In this document: positions 8,236 through 18,155 of the stretch, one piece after another | Numbering within the stretch: position 1 is the first letter of the stretch | How the letters are laid out: each line of letters starts with the position of its first letter | Origin: Bacteroidota bacterium | GTDB lineage: Bacteria; Bacteroidota; Bacteroidia; UKL13-3 | Length of the DNA: 64,000 nucleotides | Assembly (NCBI GenBank): GCA_947477885.1 | Contig: CANJUD010000013.1 | Span: 45,503-109,502, forward strand | Reading direction: 5' to 3' | Position numbers and translations under genes: made by a program | The notes under the pieces: model-generated | Databases searched by the model: none | What the model was told of the DNA's origin: nothing | Seen by the model: only the letters and a program-made list of their open reading frames with translations

Positions 8236-8877
8236 TTAGTCTAAAGTAAAGGATATATACTTTATTGTTTCTCCTTTTGCTGTGAACATCTGCTCATAAT
8301 ATGTTTTAATCGCTAGCACATCATTATATAGTTCGGCATTATATATATCTGCGTGGTGGCTTATCAGCTTTAGTTTTTGCTCGGCTATAATCTCTAAAGT
8401 ATATTCGTACAATAGCGTGCTGTCGGTTTTTAAATGTATTACTCCGCCTGGTTTTAATATTTCTCTGTAGCGTGCAATAAACATGGGTCCTGTTAATCTT
8501 TTGCGGGCTTTGTCTATTTGAGGGTCAGGGTGAATAATCCATATTTCATCAACTTCGGCGGGACCAAACCAGTCCGTTAGAAAATCAATTTGAGTGCGGG
8601 CAAAAGCTGTGTTTACCAGCTTTTCTTCTTGGGTTTTTTTTGCACCAACCCACAGCCGGTTTCCCTTTTTATCTATCGCCACAAAATTCTTGTTTGGAAA
8701 CAATCTCGACATTCCCACAGTGTATTCTGCCTTGCCTGCCGCCAGCTCTAGCACTATTGGGCTGTTGTTGTTAAAGACCTTAGTCTGCCAGTTACTTTTT
8801 AATCCTTCGCTCTTCTCATAAGTATTTGGGAAAGTTGAAAACTCTGCAAAGCGGGCTAGTTTTTTGTTGCGGCTCAA
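8236..8877 (-). CDS. trmB: tRNA (guanosine(46)-N7)-methyltransferase TrmB
   Basis: An SAM-dependent enzyme that methylates G46 in the variable loop of tRNA. Motifs seen are the SAM site VLELAAGKAEYT, FVAIDKKGNRLW, the catalytic-loop IIHPDPQIDKARKRLTGP and the C-terminal tail. I set the start at TTG 8875-8877 (product begins LSRNKKLARFAEF), which gives 213 residues, close to the usual size. A longer frame reaches an ATG at 8994, but its first 39 codons contain a -7 box (TATTTTTG, 8901-8908 on this strand) and look non-coding. Some pipelines may report the longer form. Confidence 0.9.
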   Translation of the reverse strand: MSRNKKLARFAEFSTFPNTYEKSEGLKSNWQTKVFNNNSPIVLELAAGKAEYTVGMSRLFPNKNFVAIDKKGNRLWVGAKKTQEEKLVNTAFARTQIDFLTDWFGPAEVDEIWIIHPDPQIDKARKRLTGPMFIARYREILKPGGVIHLKTDSTLLYEYTLEIIAEQKLKLISHHADIYNAELYNDVLAIKTYYEQMFTAKGETIKYISFTLD

Positions 8878-8900
8878 GTTGTGTCTGTATTTATTTTGGG

Positions 8901-8908
8901 CAAAAATA
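8901..8908 (-). promoter_or_regulatory. -7 box of trmB
   Basis: On the minus strand TATTTTTG matches TAnnTTTG and lies 24 bases ahead of the proposed TTG start at 8877. This supports the shorter TrmB reading. Confidence 0.45.
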
Positions 8909-8996
8909 TGCCCAATTGTTAAAAATACCATTAAGGCGGTATTTGATATTGTATATCTTTTAGGGTTGCTTTGCAGCACAATTAAAATAAACAACC

Positions 8997-9540
8997 ATGA
9001 AAAATGTATTATCTCTATCCCTTATCTCCTTTTGTTTTGTTCCTGTTTCTATTTCGCAAACCACTACATATAAGGTTAAGAGCGATGACCAAGACCCTAA
9101 AATGGCCTCTCTTTTATTAGAACCTTTTTATATGGACAAGATCTTCCCAATTTGCAGCACAGCAAAATTTTATAGGCACGATTCATACTGGTTTCAACTT
9201 TAATAAAATGTACGATTGGGTTTTTATGCTGCTGGTTGCGGTAGACGCCGAGCAACACTATATAGCAACTTTTATATAGATTGGATTATCACACCCTTCG
9301 TTACCTTAAAACCGGCTATGTTAAATGCTCCCGTCTCTATGAGTGTGCACTCTGATAAATTAAGCTTTGGGGCTGGAGAATGGGATGGGTTATTAGACAC
9401 CCTAGCAATGTGTTCCTAGCGTATAAATGGAGTTTGGGAGCACGCCCGAGGTTAATACAAGTAGTTGTTCGACAGCATGTTATTTAATAAAAATGGGGAT
9501 TAATATACCTATGACCATTAAAGCCATATACAAAAAATAA
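8997..9540 (+). pseudogene. Remnant of a secreted or outer-membrane protein
   Basis: The ATG at 8997 begins a good signal peptide (cut after SIS-Q), but the frame stops at 9203. Protein-like segments continue in other frames: FAAQQNFIGTIHTGFNFNKMYDW (about 9153-9220), GFYAAGCGRRR to 9419, then NVFLAYKWSLGARPRL and a final INIPMTIKAIYKK ending with a TAA at 9538-9540. Together they resemble a small beta-barrel-type protein broken by several frameshifts. The original function cannot be named. Confidence 0.55.
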
Positions 9541-9547
9541 GTTGTAA

Positions 9548-10156
9548 TTAACCCCTTTTGTTCATCTCGTCCCTGATAAGGGCTGCCCTTTGGTAGTCCT
9601 CAATTTTAATTGCTTCATCGAGCAATATGTTTAGCTCCTCGTGGCTTAAAGCAGAGAATTCATCTAACTCTAAGCCTGGGATAAGTATTCTTTCCTGTTC
9701 TATATCTTCCTCCGGGAGGTCATAGTTTTCCTCCTCTGTTTTTTCTTCAATATTGATTTCGTGGCCCGCTGCTAACATAATTTCATCTGTGGTATAAACA
9801 GGGCATTTAAATCGAACAGCTAGAGCTATCGCGTCGCTTGTGCGTGCATCAATATCGTGTGTTTCTGCATTTTTTACGCAAACGAGCTTGGCATAAAAAA
9901 CACCTTCTTGCAATTTGTGTATCATCACTTCTTGCAATTCTATATCAAACAAATGCGACAAACTCACAAATAAATCGTGGGTCATGGGCCTGAAGGGAAC
10001 TATTTTTTCTATCTCTATTGCAATACTTTGGGCCTCAAAGCTTCCTATAATAATAGCAAGTTTTCTCCGCCCATTCTTTTCACCCAATATAAGTGTATAA
10101 GAACCTTGTGTTTGCCCGGATGTGAGACCGATTACGCTAAGTTGTACTTTGTTCAA
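9548..10156 (-). CDS. Bifunctional nuclease (DUF151) with UvrB/UvrC motif
   Basis: A 202-residue protein. Residues 1 to about 130 form a bifunctional nuclease (BFN/DUF151) domain, with LILGEKNGRRKLAIIIG and the conserved DARTSDAIALAVRFKCPVY. After an acidic linker, a UVR-type motif (HEELNILLDEAIKIEDYQRAALIRDEMNKR) closes the protein. Family members have DNase/RNase activity or act as chaperone-like regulators; which applies here is not visible. The start is TTG. Confidence 0.88.
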   Translation of the reverse strand: MNKVQLSVIGLTSGQTQGSYTLILGEKNGRRKLAIIIGSFEAQSIAIEIEKIVPFRPMTHDLFVSLSHLFDIELQEVMIHKLQEGVFYAKLVCVKNAETHDIDARTSDAIALAVRFKCPVYTTDEIMLAAGHEINIEEKTEEENYDLPEEDIEQERILIPGLELDEFSALSHEELNILLDEAIKIEDYQRAALIRDEMNKRG

Positions 10157-10222
10157 GCTAAATTTCTTTTATAAAACCTCTTATTATATTATATACAAAT
10201 ATACTGCAAAGCTCAATCAATT

Positions 10223-11182
10223 TCATGATGCTTTGAATTTTTTTGCTGCTGCAATTATTTGGGGCATCACCTCAAATACATCGCCCACTATTCCATAATC
10301 AGCAGCTTTAAAAAATGGAGCTTCGGGGTCTTTGTTTATTACAACTATTACTTTCGAAGAGCTTACCCCTGCCAAGTGTTGAATAGCTCCACTAATCCCA
10401 GCTGCTATATATAAATTTGGTTTAATTGTTATTCCTGTTTGTCCCACATGTTCTTCGTGCGATCTCCAATGCATATCGCTCACAGGCTTACTGCACGCGG
10501 TTGCTCCGCCCAATATTAGTGCAAGCTCTTCTATCATTCCCCAGTTTTCTGGTCCTTTCCATCCACGACCTCCGCTTACTACTATTTCTGCTTCTGTTAA
10601 AGGTATCTTTCCTGTTGCACGTTTTATCTCCAAGCTTTGGCAAATTGGCTGTGCATCGCTTTGTATATTTTGCACTGTTGCTTCTGCTGGGCTTTCGTTC
10701 AACTGATATGAGTTTGGCGTAATTGCCAATACTTTTACTTCTGTTTCTATTGCAACATCGGCCAAGCCTTTTCCGCTAAATACTGGTTTGCGAACTATAA
10801 AGTTTGTTCCTTCAATCTTTGGTAAACTCACCACGCCTGATACAATACCTGCTTTTAATTTAACTGCCACTCTCGGGGCTATATTTTTTCCGCAATAGCT
10901 GTTCGATATTACCAATACTTTAGCTTGCTCCTGCTGAGCTACATTTGCTATAATAGCAGCATAAGCTGCTCCGTCAAAAGTATTATATAATGCTTGCGAA
11001 TCGTGAAGCACCTTATTGGCTCCATATTTTCCAAGCTCTGATAGTTTTTCAGCATCGATTTCTCCTATCACCAAGGCTGCTACCGAAGTTGTCCCTGTTA
11101 TAGCCTTAGCATAAGACAATGCTTCAAAAGTCGATTTTTTGAAAGACCCATCAATATGCTCGGCAAATACTAATACGTTCAT
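10223..11182 (-). CDS. etfA: Electron transfer flavoprotein alpha subunit
   Basis: A 319-residue FAD-binding subunit of the ETF heterodimer, which passes electrons from acyl-CoA and related dehydrogenases to the respiratory chain. The C-terminal FAD domain is complete: VVSGGRGWKGPENWG, CSKPVSD, VGQTGITIKPNLYIAAGISGAIQH and VINKDPEAPFFKAADYGIVGD. It lies 21 bases after etfB in the same operon. Its full length and intact motifs indicate a functional subunit. Confidence 0.95.
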   Translation of the reverse strand: MNVLVFAEHIDGSFKKSTFEALSYAKAITGTTSVAALVIGEIDAEKLSELGKYGANKVLHDSQALYNTFDGAAYAAIIANVAQQEQAKVLVISNSYCGKNIAPRVAVKLKAGIVSGVVSLPKIEGTNFIVRKPVFSGKGLADVAIETEVKVLAITPNSYQLNESPAEATVQNIQSDAQPICQSLEIKRATGKIPLTEAEIVVSGGRGWKGPENWGMIEELALILGGATACSKPVSDMHWRSHEEHVGQTGITIKPNLYIAAGISGAIQHLAGVSSSKVIVVINKDPEAPFFKAADYGIVGDVFEVMPQIIAAAKKFKAS

Positions 11183-11203
11183 AGTTGTAATATATAATAC
11201 TAA

Positions 11204-11941
11204 TTAAATTACTTTGGATTCGTTATGCAATAAGTCTATCAACTGTCCTGCATTTGCAGGGTCTATCATTTTACAGCTGCTCTTTGCTGGCGGCAATTCG
11301 TATACTGAAACTTTGGTGTGGGCTTGGTTTGATGTGGGCTCTAACACTTGCAATGGTTTGGTACGTGCTGCCATAATACCTCTCATGTTTGGTATACGAG
11401 GTTCTGTTAGTTCCTTTTGTGCTGATATAACACAAGGCAATGAACAACTTACTTTTTCTTTGCCGCCATCTATATCTCTTTCACAAATAGCTTTGCCGCC
11501 ATCTATATCAATTTTTGTAATAACATTTATTCCGGGCCATCCTAGCATTTCTGCAAGCAAACCACATACTTGTCCGCTATTATAATCAATCGATTCGCGG
11601 CCTGTCATCACTATATCATAACCACCATTTATAGCAACTTCTGCTATTTGTTCGGCAACATAATAAGCATCCACAGGTTTTGCATTTATTCTAATAGCTT
11701 CATGTGCACCAATGGCTAGAGCTTTGCGAATATTCGCTTCCGTATCCACCAATCCCACATTAATTACCGTAACTGTTCCTCCCTGTGCTTCGGTAAGCTC
11801 CAAAGCCCTAGTCAAAGACAATTCATCGTATGGGTTTATAATATATTGTACCCCCGCATTGTTAAACCGGGTGTTTCCTTCAGTAAAGGTTACCTTGGTG
11901 GTGGTGTCGGGTACATTGCTTATGCAGACTAATATTTTCAT
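11204..11941 (-). CDS. etfB: Electron transfer flavoprotein beta subunit
   Basis: A 245-residue partner of EtfA that binds AMP and docks to client dehydrogenases. It begins MKILVCISNVPDTTTKV and carries the ETF-beta signature region (TEPRIPNMRGIMAARTKPLQV). A longer reading frame starts 30 bases upstream, but the added residues are not family-like, so the ATG at 11939-11941 is preferred. First gene of the etfBA operon. Confidence 0.95.
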   Translation of the reverse strand: MKILVCISNVPDTTTKVTFTEGNTRFNNAGVQYIINPYDELSLTRALELTEAQGGTVTVINVGLVDTEANIRKALAIGAHEAIRINAKPVDAYYVAEQIAEVAINGGYDIVMTGRESIDYNSGQVCGLLAEMLGWPGINVITKIDIDGGKAICERDIDGGKEKVSCSLPCVISAQKELTEPRIPNMRGIMAARTKPLQVLEPTSNQAHTKVSVYELPPAKSSCKMIDPANAGQLIDLLHNESKVI

Positions 11942-11987
11942 TTTTGGGAAAGGGTGTAAAACGAATTTCAATATAGCTTTGGGGCGG

Positions 11988-11995
11988 CAAAGTTA
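11988..11995 (-). promoter_or_regulatory. -7 box of the etfBA operon
   Basis: On the minus strand TAACTTTG is followed by CCGCCCC. It lies 47 bases before the etfB start. The same TAnnTTTGCCGCC arrangement recurs at two other genes in the window. Confidence 0.5.
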
Positions 11996-12184
11996 AGCCC
12001 CATAAACCGCCAAAAAAAATCGGAATGACTGTTTTATATTATGGCATAAACAAACAAAATGGCCCCTTCATTCCTTTATACTATATTACAATGCAGCGAG
12101 GTTCTTTTTTAATCTCTTTTTTTGCTTTTTCTAGCAAACTTAATTTCATCATCCCGCAATTATGCTGCAACTTGCACCTTTATT

Positions 12185-14293
12185 ATGCCTAAACCACTCA
12201 AAGAATTTATTAAAACCTGCCTCGACGCTATCAATAGCTTTGGCAACAAACCCTTCAACGCAAAACAACTTGCCTCCAAACTTTTTATTGGAAACAAGAA
12301 CGATATGCAAACCCTTCAGTTGGTTCTTGACCAATTAAAACACGAAGGAGACATAGAAGAAATATCCGTTGGTCGTTACTTACAAAAGTATATCCCTCAA
12401 ATAAAAGAAGGGATCCTCGACCTCAATCAAAAAGGAAACGGTTATGTAATTTGCGATGACGAAACTCCAGATGTTTTTGTTAGCCGCGACATGCTCAACA
12501 CCGCCTTGGACCGAGACAAAGTAAAAGTTCAACTTGAGCGTGGCCTGCAAAACGGGAAACCTTTTGGCCGTGTTGCAGAAATACTCAGCCGCAAGAAAAC
12601 CGATTGGGTAGGTATTATACATATCACCGGAAACTATGCTACGCTTGATCCCGATGATAAAAAAATGTATACACCCATACATATCCCTCTCAAAGATTCT
12701 ATGAATGCCAAAGAAGGCGACAAGGTATTGGTAAGAATGACGGGTTGGGACAATCCAAAACTATCGCCCACAGGTAAAGTAATGGAACTACTGGGCAGAC
12801 CTGGAAATAACGATACCGAGATGCACGCCATAGTTGCCGAGTTTGGTTTTGCTACCAAGTTCCCAAAAGAAGTTGAAGATGAAGCCGATAAAATTCCTAC
12901 TACTATAAGCAAAGAAGAAGTTGCCAAACGCAAAGACTTTAGAGGTATCACTACTTTTACTATAGACCCAGCAGATGCCAAGGATTTTGACGATGCTATA
13001 TCATACGAAGACCTTGGCAGAGACCGCTACCGCGTAGGCGTTCACATTGCCGATGTATCACACTATGTAACACCCGGAAGCATATTGGACAAAGAAGCAT
13101 ACAAACGTGCCACCTCGGTTTATTTGGTGGATAGAACTATACCGATGCTTCCTGAGAAACTCTCAAACGGCCTCTGCTCGCTGCGTCCCGATGAAGACAA
13201 ACTCTGCTTCTCGGCTGTGTTCGAAATGGACCTAGAAGGAAAAGTATATAATACTTGGATTGGCAGAACCGTGATACGTTCCATCAAACGTTTCTCTTAC
13301 GAAGACGCCCAAGAAGTGCTAGAAAACAAAGAAGGTCCTTATGCAACGGAGCTGCTCACCCTCAATAAAATTGCCCACGCACTTCGTGAGCAGAAATTTA
13401 ATAACGGGGCCATCTCTTTCGAAAGTGCTGAAGTAAAATTCAAGCTCGACGAGAACGGAAAACCGCTATCTGTATATATAAAAGAACGCAAGGATGCCCA
13501 TAAACTCATCGAAGACTTTATGCTGTTGGCCAACCGCAGTGTGGCTGAGTTTGCAGGTAAAGGCAAAGATGGCAAGCCCAACAAACAAACCTTTGTATAC
13601 CGCGTGCACGACAAGCCCAATATGGACAAACTCGCTGCCTTCGAAAAACTTGCCCGCAAGTTTGGGCACCGTATCGAGGTGAAAAATATTGCCAAGCTAT
13701 CGCACAATCTTAATGCTCTGCTTCACAATATTGAGGGCAAACCCGAACAAAACCTATTGCAGGGCATGGCTATCCGCACCATGGCGAAGGCATTATATAC
13801 CACAAAGGAAACATCGCACTATGGTTTGGCTTTCGATTATTATACCCACTTCACTTCGCCCATACGCCGTTATCCCGATGTAATGGTACACAGACTAGTA
13901 GAACATTATCTCGCTTCAGGCAAAAATGCTGATTCACTAAAATACGAAGAATACTGCAAACACAGCAGCCAACAAGAGATACAAGCTACCGAGGCCGAGC
14001 GTGCCAGCACCAAATACAAACAAGTAGAACTGATGCAAACCAATGTAGGCCGCGAGTTCGACGGTATTATATCAGGCGTAACCGAATGGGGCGTGTTTGT
14101 AGAAGTGGTAGAAAACAAATGCGAAGGCATGATACGCAGCAATACCATGAGCGGCGGCCCCTTCACCTTCGACGAAAGCAGCATGACCCTTAAAAACCGC
14201 AAGTACAAATTCACCTTCGGAGATCCAATTAAGATACGCGTTGCAAAAGCCAACTTGGAGAAAAGGCAATTGGATTTTGAGGTGGTGCAATAA
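12185..14293 (+). CDS. rnr: Ribonuclease R
   Basis: A 702-residue RNB-family 3'-5' exoribonuclease that degrades structured RNA. An N-terminal winged-helix/cold-shock region leads into the RNB domain. The catalytic acidic motif is TIDPADAKDFDDAI (around residues 258-271), followed by YRVGVHIADVSHYV, the HYGLAFDYYTHFTSPIRRYPD block and a C-terminal S1 domain (GVTEWGVFVEVVENKCEGMI). The start is ATG 12185; a TTG at 12122 would add 21 non-conserved residues. It is divergent from etfBA. Confidence 0.95.
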   Translation: MPKPLKEFIKTCLDAINSFGNKPFNAKQLASKLFIGNKNDMQTLQLVLDQLKHEGDIEEISVGRYLQKYIPQIKEGILDLNQKGNGYVICDDETPDVFVSRDMLNTALDRDKVKVQLERGLQNGKPFGRVAEILSRKKTDWVGIIHITGNYATLDPDDKKMYTPIHIPLKDSMNAKEGDKVLVRMTGWDNPKLSPTGKVMELLGRPGNNDTEMHAIVAEFGFATKFPKEVEDEADKIPTTISKEEVAKRKDFRGITTFTIDPADAKDFDDAISYEDLGRDRYRVGVHIADVSHYVTPGSILDKEAYKRATSVYLVDRTIPMLPEKLSNGLCSLRPDEDKLCFSAVFEMDLEGKVYNTWIGRTVIRSIKRFSYEDAQEVLENKEGPYATELLTLNKIAHALREQKFNNGAISFESAEVKFKLDENGKPLSVYIKERKDAHKLIEDFMLLANRSVAEFAGKGKDGKPNKQTFVYRVHDKPNMDKLAAFEKLARKFGHRIEVKNIAKLSHNLNALLHNIEGKPEQNLLQGMAIRTMAKALYTTKETSHYGLAFDYYTHFTSPIRRYPDVMVHRLVEHYLASGKNADSLKYEEYCKHSSQQEIQATEAERASTKYKQVELMQTNVGREFDGIISGVTEWGVFVEVVENKCEGMIRSNTMSGGPFTFDESSMTLKNRKYKFTFGDPIKIRVAKANLEKRQLDFEVVQ

Positions 14294-14624
14294 GCAACCC
14301 CCTTACGCGTCATTTGTATTGTTTTTTATTTCGGGATTAACACTTATGTTTGTTGTGTTATAATTCCTATATAAAATGCAAGGGCAACGATCTGGCAAAT
14401 TGCATGGACACTATTTTGTTTTGGTGATACCTACTCCTTTAAGTCTTCTGCAAGGAGACTTAAAGTTATGAATGAGATCTAGTGTCTTTCGACACGGTTG
14501 GTTAACACAAATGTTTTGACGGATGAAATAGCTTAGTCCCCTAAACTGTCCCCTGATTAATTAATAAAATTTCTGATTGTTTGAATTGCCTCGCTCTCAC
14601 CCCTCAAACTCACTCTGCTTAAAG
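14294..14624. other. Gap between rnr and tRNA-Arg with hairpins, no gene seen
   Basis: No plausible reading frame is present. The stretch holds two hairpins: CTTTAAGTCT (14437-14446) with AGACTTAAAG (14456-14465), and GTGTC/GACAC with a TTTC loop (14482-14495). CTCCTT (14434-14439) can also pair with AAGGAG (14452-14457), which excludes the first helix. A short GTCCCCT repeat lies near 14536-14557. It could be an RNA element or a scar beside tRNA genes. Confidence 0.4.
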
Positions 14625-14698
14625 TACCCCCAGTAGGACTCGAACCTACGGCCTACGGTTTAGAAAACCGTTGCTCTATCCAGCTGAGCTATGGAGGC
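14625..14698 (-). tRNA. tRNA-Arg (UCU)
   Basis: A full cloverleaf on the minus strand. The acceptor is GCCTCCA paired with TGGGGGT (two G-U pairs) with discriminator A. The D arm is GCTC/GAGC. The anticodon stem is ACGGT/ACCGT around loop TTTCTAA (anticodon TCT). The T arm is GTAGG/CCTAC with TTCGAGT. CCA is not encoded. It is last of three clustered tRNA genes. Confidence 0.95.
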
Positions 14699-14729
14699 AT
14701 GTGGCTCTTAAATATTATTATAAAAAATG

Positions 14730-14803
14730 TCGGGGTTGCAGGATTCGAACCTGCGGCCTCCTGCTCCCAAAGCAGGCATTCTACCGGGCTGAACTAAACC
14801 CCG
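14730..14803 (-). tRNA. tRNA-Pro (UGG)
   Basis: The acceptor is CGGGGTT/AACCCCG with discriminator A. The anticodon stem is CCTGC/GCAGG around loop TTTGGGA (anticodon TGG). The T arm is GCAGG/CCTGC with TTCGAAT. CCA is not encoded. It is the middle gene of the tRNA cluster. Confidence 0.95.
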
Positions 14804-14894
14804 ATCATTTTTTATTGTTATACTGGACTGCCATTATAGGCAAAATATCCAGGTTATATTTTTTGTTAAAGTATTGGTCGTCTGTTTCTTTAAG

Positions 14895-14983
<89 letters not shown>

Positions 14984-15000
14984 GTTTTTTTAAAAGGGCT

Positions 15001-15034
15001 GCAAAAATAACCCTTTAAACTCCAACATTCCAAA
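15001..15034 (-). promoter_or_regulatory. Promoter of the tRNA cluster
   Basis: On the minus strand TTTG (15031-15034) precedes TATTTTTGC (15001-15009) at about 20-22 bases, matching the Bacteroidota promoter pattern. It lies 18 bases ahead of tRNA-Ser. Confidence 0.55.
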
Positions 15035-15059
15035 TGAAAAAAACGGGAAGCCTATTATT

Positions 15060-17069
15060 TTATGAAAAGCAGTTGTTCAAGGCTTCTTCCACACTATCAA
15101 CAGGAGCCAAACAAGTATTCCCTTTGCATATATAATGCTTACTCTCGTAGCCGTTTCCATGTTTGTCTACCACCAAAGGCAACTTGCTGTCGCTATTAGC
15201 ATAAGCAAACACCACCCCTGGCAATATATAATCTTTTAAGTTCAAACCGGATGGCTTACCCGTATAAACCCATTGAACCAAACCTGTCTCCACCATCAAT
15301 TGCAATTGCAGCCAGTGGGCGTAACCGGTCGGGAACTTTAAAAACTGAGGATTGAGTTTCTTGAGCATTTCTTGTGGTGTATTAATCCATTCCATATTTG
15401 CATAGTAATGCCCCAACTTGAAAAGGTTAGTCGCCATTACCGCATTGGCACAAGGCATCACATCATCGGTGGTGTCAAACTTTTTAACTATTAATTGCTC
15501 TCCGTTTTTAGAAATGAAACAAAACAGTCCCGCGTCTTTATCATAAAAGTCTGCTTCTGTTTTATCCGTAAGTCTCTTTGCCAAATCTATATAATATTCG
15601 TTTCCTGTAACCTGATATAGATCTATTAACGCATCTATCATATAAGAATAATCTTCCAAAAAAGCTGAGATTTTTGATTGCCCATTTTTAATAATTCTAA
15701 ACAGGTTCAAGTTTTCATCCAATGCAATCTCAATAATTTTATTGATACACTTTTCTGCTGTTATTATATATGTTTCATTCCTAAATGATTTATAGGATTC
15801 AATAAGGCCCTTTACCATTAAGCAATTCCAAGATACTATAATCTTATCATCAAGTCCTGGTTTTATTCTTTTGTCTCGCTCGGCAAGCAATGTTTTTTTG
15901 CATTCTCTTATATAGTTTTTAAATTCTTCAATCTCTAATTTTTCGTCTTGGCAATATTGTTCTGTGGTTTTTGTTAGCAACAATATATTATAATCATGCT
16001 CCCAAAAACCTTCTTTGCCTACTCCATAATATGCTATGTAATGTTTACTGTCTTCACCCAATAATATATTAAGTTCTTCTTCGCTCCACACATAATACTT
16101 CCCCTCTATTCCCTCGCTATCCGCATCCAGTGCTGAATAAAACAATCCATCGTTATTATATAATTCTACCATTGCAAAATCTATAATACCTTCGGCGGTT
16201 TCTTTAAACAAAGGTTCTTTGTATAATGGATATGCCCTGCTATATAAACTTAATAGCTGTGCATTATCATATAACATTTTCTCGAAGTGCGGCACCTTCC
16301 ATTCCCCATCAACCGAGTATCTTGCAAAGCCCCCGCACAACTGGTCGTATATTCCACCCATCGACATTTTGGAGAGGGTTTGATATAGTTGTACTTTAGC
16401 GATTTCATCACAACTTTTACTATGATAATCCAATACAAAATTCCACACAGGCGGCATCGGAAACTTGGGCACATAGCTAAGCCCTCCATAAGTTATATCA
16501 AATGCTTTTTGTAAAGCATTATATACTTCTGTTGTATTATATAATATCTCAGACTGTTCGTTTTTTAAATTTACTAACTCTAAATTTGCCATTCCGTTAG
16601 TTAGCCTTGTGGCATATTCATCAGCCCTTTCAGGGTTTTGTGTATAGAAATCTCTAAGTTTATTTATGCTATCAATCCAATGTGCTTTGGGAAAATAAGT
16701 GCCTGCATGTATAGGTCTTCCATCAGGCAGGCATATAACATTAAGTGGCCACCCGCCACGGCCTGTAATAAGTTGGCAGGCATCCATATATACTTGATCC
16801 ACATCGGGGCGCTCTTCTCGGTCTACTTTTATGCTTATAATAGATTCGTTCATCGCCTTGGCGGTCTCCTCGTCCTCAAACGATTCGTGCTCCATTACAT
16901 GGCACCAATGGCAGGCTGAATAGCCAATACTTACCAAAACTAATTTGTTTTCGTCTTTGGCTTTTTGCCAAACTTCATCACCCCACTCATACCAATCTAC
17001 GGGGTTGTGGGCGTGTTGCAATAAATAGGGACTCGCCGCATGTATAAGCCTATTGGTATGGGTTTCCAA
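15060..17069 (-). CDS. Thioredoxin domain protein, DUF255/YyaL family
   Basis: A 669-residue protein of the YyaL/spermatogenesis-associated protein 20 family. Residues 1 to about 170 form the thioredoxin-like DUF255 domain with NPVDWYEWG, the CHWC motif (Cys53, Cys56) and GGWPLNV. The rest is an (alpha/alpha)6-barrel-like part resembling glycosidase or epimerase folds ([44 protein letters not shown]). The biological role of the family is not settled. Length is typical. Confidence 0.9.
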   Translation of the reverse strand: METHTNRLIHAASPYLLQHAHNPVDWYEWGDEVWQKAKDENKLVLVSIGYSACHWCHVMEHESFEDEETAKAMNESIISIKVDREERPDVDQVYMDACQLITGRGGWPLNVICLPDGRPIHAGTYFPKAHWIDSINKLRDFYTQNPERADEYATRLTNGMANLELVNLKNEQSEILYNTTEVYNALQKAFDITYGGLSYVPKFPMPPVWNFVLDYHSKSCDEIAKVQLYQTLSKMSMGGIYDQLCGGFARYSVDGEWKVPHFEKMLYDNAQLLSLYSRAYPLYKEPLFKETAEGIIDFAMVELYNNDGLFYSALDADSEGIEGKYYVWSEEELNILLGEDSKHYIAYYGVGKEGFWEHDYNILLLTKTTEQYCQDEKLEIEEFKNYIRECKKTLLAERDKRIKPGLDDKIIVSWNCLMVKGLIESYKSFRNETYIITAEKCINKIIEIALDENLNLFRIIKNGQSKISAFLEDYSYMIDALIDLYQVTGNEYYIDLAKRLTDKTEADFYDKDAGLFCFISKNGEQLIVKKFDTTDDVMPCANAVMATNLFKLGHYYANMEWINTPQEMLKKLNPQFLKFPTGYAHWLQLQLMVETGLVQWVYTGKPSGLNLKDYILPGVVFAYANSDSKLPLVVDKHGNGYESKHYICKGNTCLAPVDSVEEALNNCFS

Positions 17070-17081
17070 ATATATACAGTT

Positions 17082-18155
17082 TTACTTGGTGCTGTACTTT
17101 ACAATAGTTTCATGAGCAAAAACACAAAAATCGGCCAAGGAGCCCATAGTAACATAGGCTGTCAACTGGGCTTGGGCAACCATATTTTGCATTTGTTTTT
17201 CTTGGTTGGTTGTTGCGTTGTTTCCAAACTCATAACATTTCAAGGCCTCGTTAAGCGTTGAAAGTTGGTCGTCATATTTGTGGGTTAAACTATTATATCG
17301 GTCTATTAATAGTTTGTGGGTTGAGCTTAATAGTTTTTGGGTTTTGGTCACTACCAGCTGGTTTATATTCGTGTTTTCTGTGGCCGTTTTTGCCTTTGCC
17401 AACTCTTTTGTTTTCCAGTCAGATATTTCTTTGAACTGCTTATCTATTGAATCTCGCAAGTTTTTAATTTCTTTGGTGATTAGGTTTTGTACCTCAGAGA
17501 ATTTTCCTTGTTGCGTGCCGCTAATACTTGTCATTTCGAAAATATTCTTTTTGTTCGTTTCGAAAATCAATTTTTCATATACAAGCAATTGGTTGGTAGT
17601 TGATCTACTGATTCCCACTTTGGTATAAATGGAGTCCCTAACAACCTCTCTTTCTCTATAGTTCATGTGATAATAGGTGTTTGAGAAAACGGGCATTCTT
17701 AATCTATTTCTTAGGTCTTTTAGTGCCAATTCATATCTTGGAGTTTCATGGTAGTCTGTTCTTCCTAGTTTAACTGTGATTATATGTTCTTTCTCCAACA
17801 ATGTTTCCATCGAGTCGATACTTTTCTTTAGTACGTCTTTCCACTCCCTTTCTCTTTCGGGAGTTGCTGGTATAAGAAGCTCCATAGGACCCCCTCTGCC
17901 TGGTTCTTCCATCCTTGTGTTAATGGGCGTATTCATAGAATCCATTCTAAGTCGCAACGTAATGTCTAAGGGGTCTTTTATGCTTTTACAATTATTGGTT
18001 TTTCCGTCTTTTATGCAGAGCTTCTTGATCATTTCTGTTGATAACGGAATTTGCGGGAGGTTGTTTCTTGCAGCCATCATGTCTTCAACATAAATCCTTT
18101 GTGCTGACACTGAGCAATAGGCGATAGTAAATAAAACTAGTAAATATTTCTTCAT
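17082..18155 (-). CDS. Secreted coiled-coil protein of unknown function
   Basis: A 357-residue protein with a clear signal peptide (MKKYLLVLFTIAYCSVSAQ, cut near residue 19). The mature part is rich in charged residues and shows heptad-like coiled-coil stretches from about residue 205 to 300. I do not recognise a family or enzymatic motif. Its ATG overlaps the stop of the upstream AMP-binding gene by 4 bases (ATGA), so the two are translationally coupled even though one product is cytoplasmic and the other exported. Confidence 0.7.
   Translation of the reverse strand: MKKYLLVLFTIAYCSVSAQRIYVEDMMAARNNLPQIPLSTEMIKKLCIKDGKTNNCKSIKDPLDITLRLRMDSMNTPINTRMEEPGRGGPMELLIPATPEREREWKDVLKKSIDSMETLLEKEHIITVKLGRTDYHETPRYELALKDLRNRLRMPVFSNTYYHMNYREREVVRDSIYTKVGISRSTTNQLLVYEKLIFETNKKNIFEMTSISGTQQGKFSEVQNLITKEIKNLRDSIDKQFKEISDWKTKELAKAKTATENTNINQLVVTKTQKLLSSTHKLLIDRYNSLTHKYDDQLSTLNEALKCYEFGNNATTNQEKQMQNMVAQAQLTAYVTMGSLADFCVFAHETIVKYSTK

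Noticed and set aside
12122..12184. Longer ribonuclease R start at TTG 12122
   Set aside because: The added residues are not family-like, and the ATG at 12185 gives a normal N-terminus.
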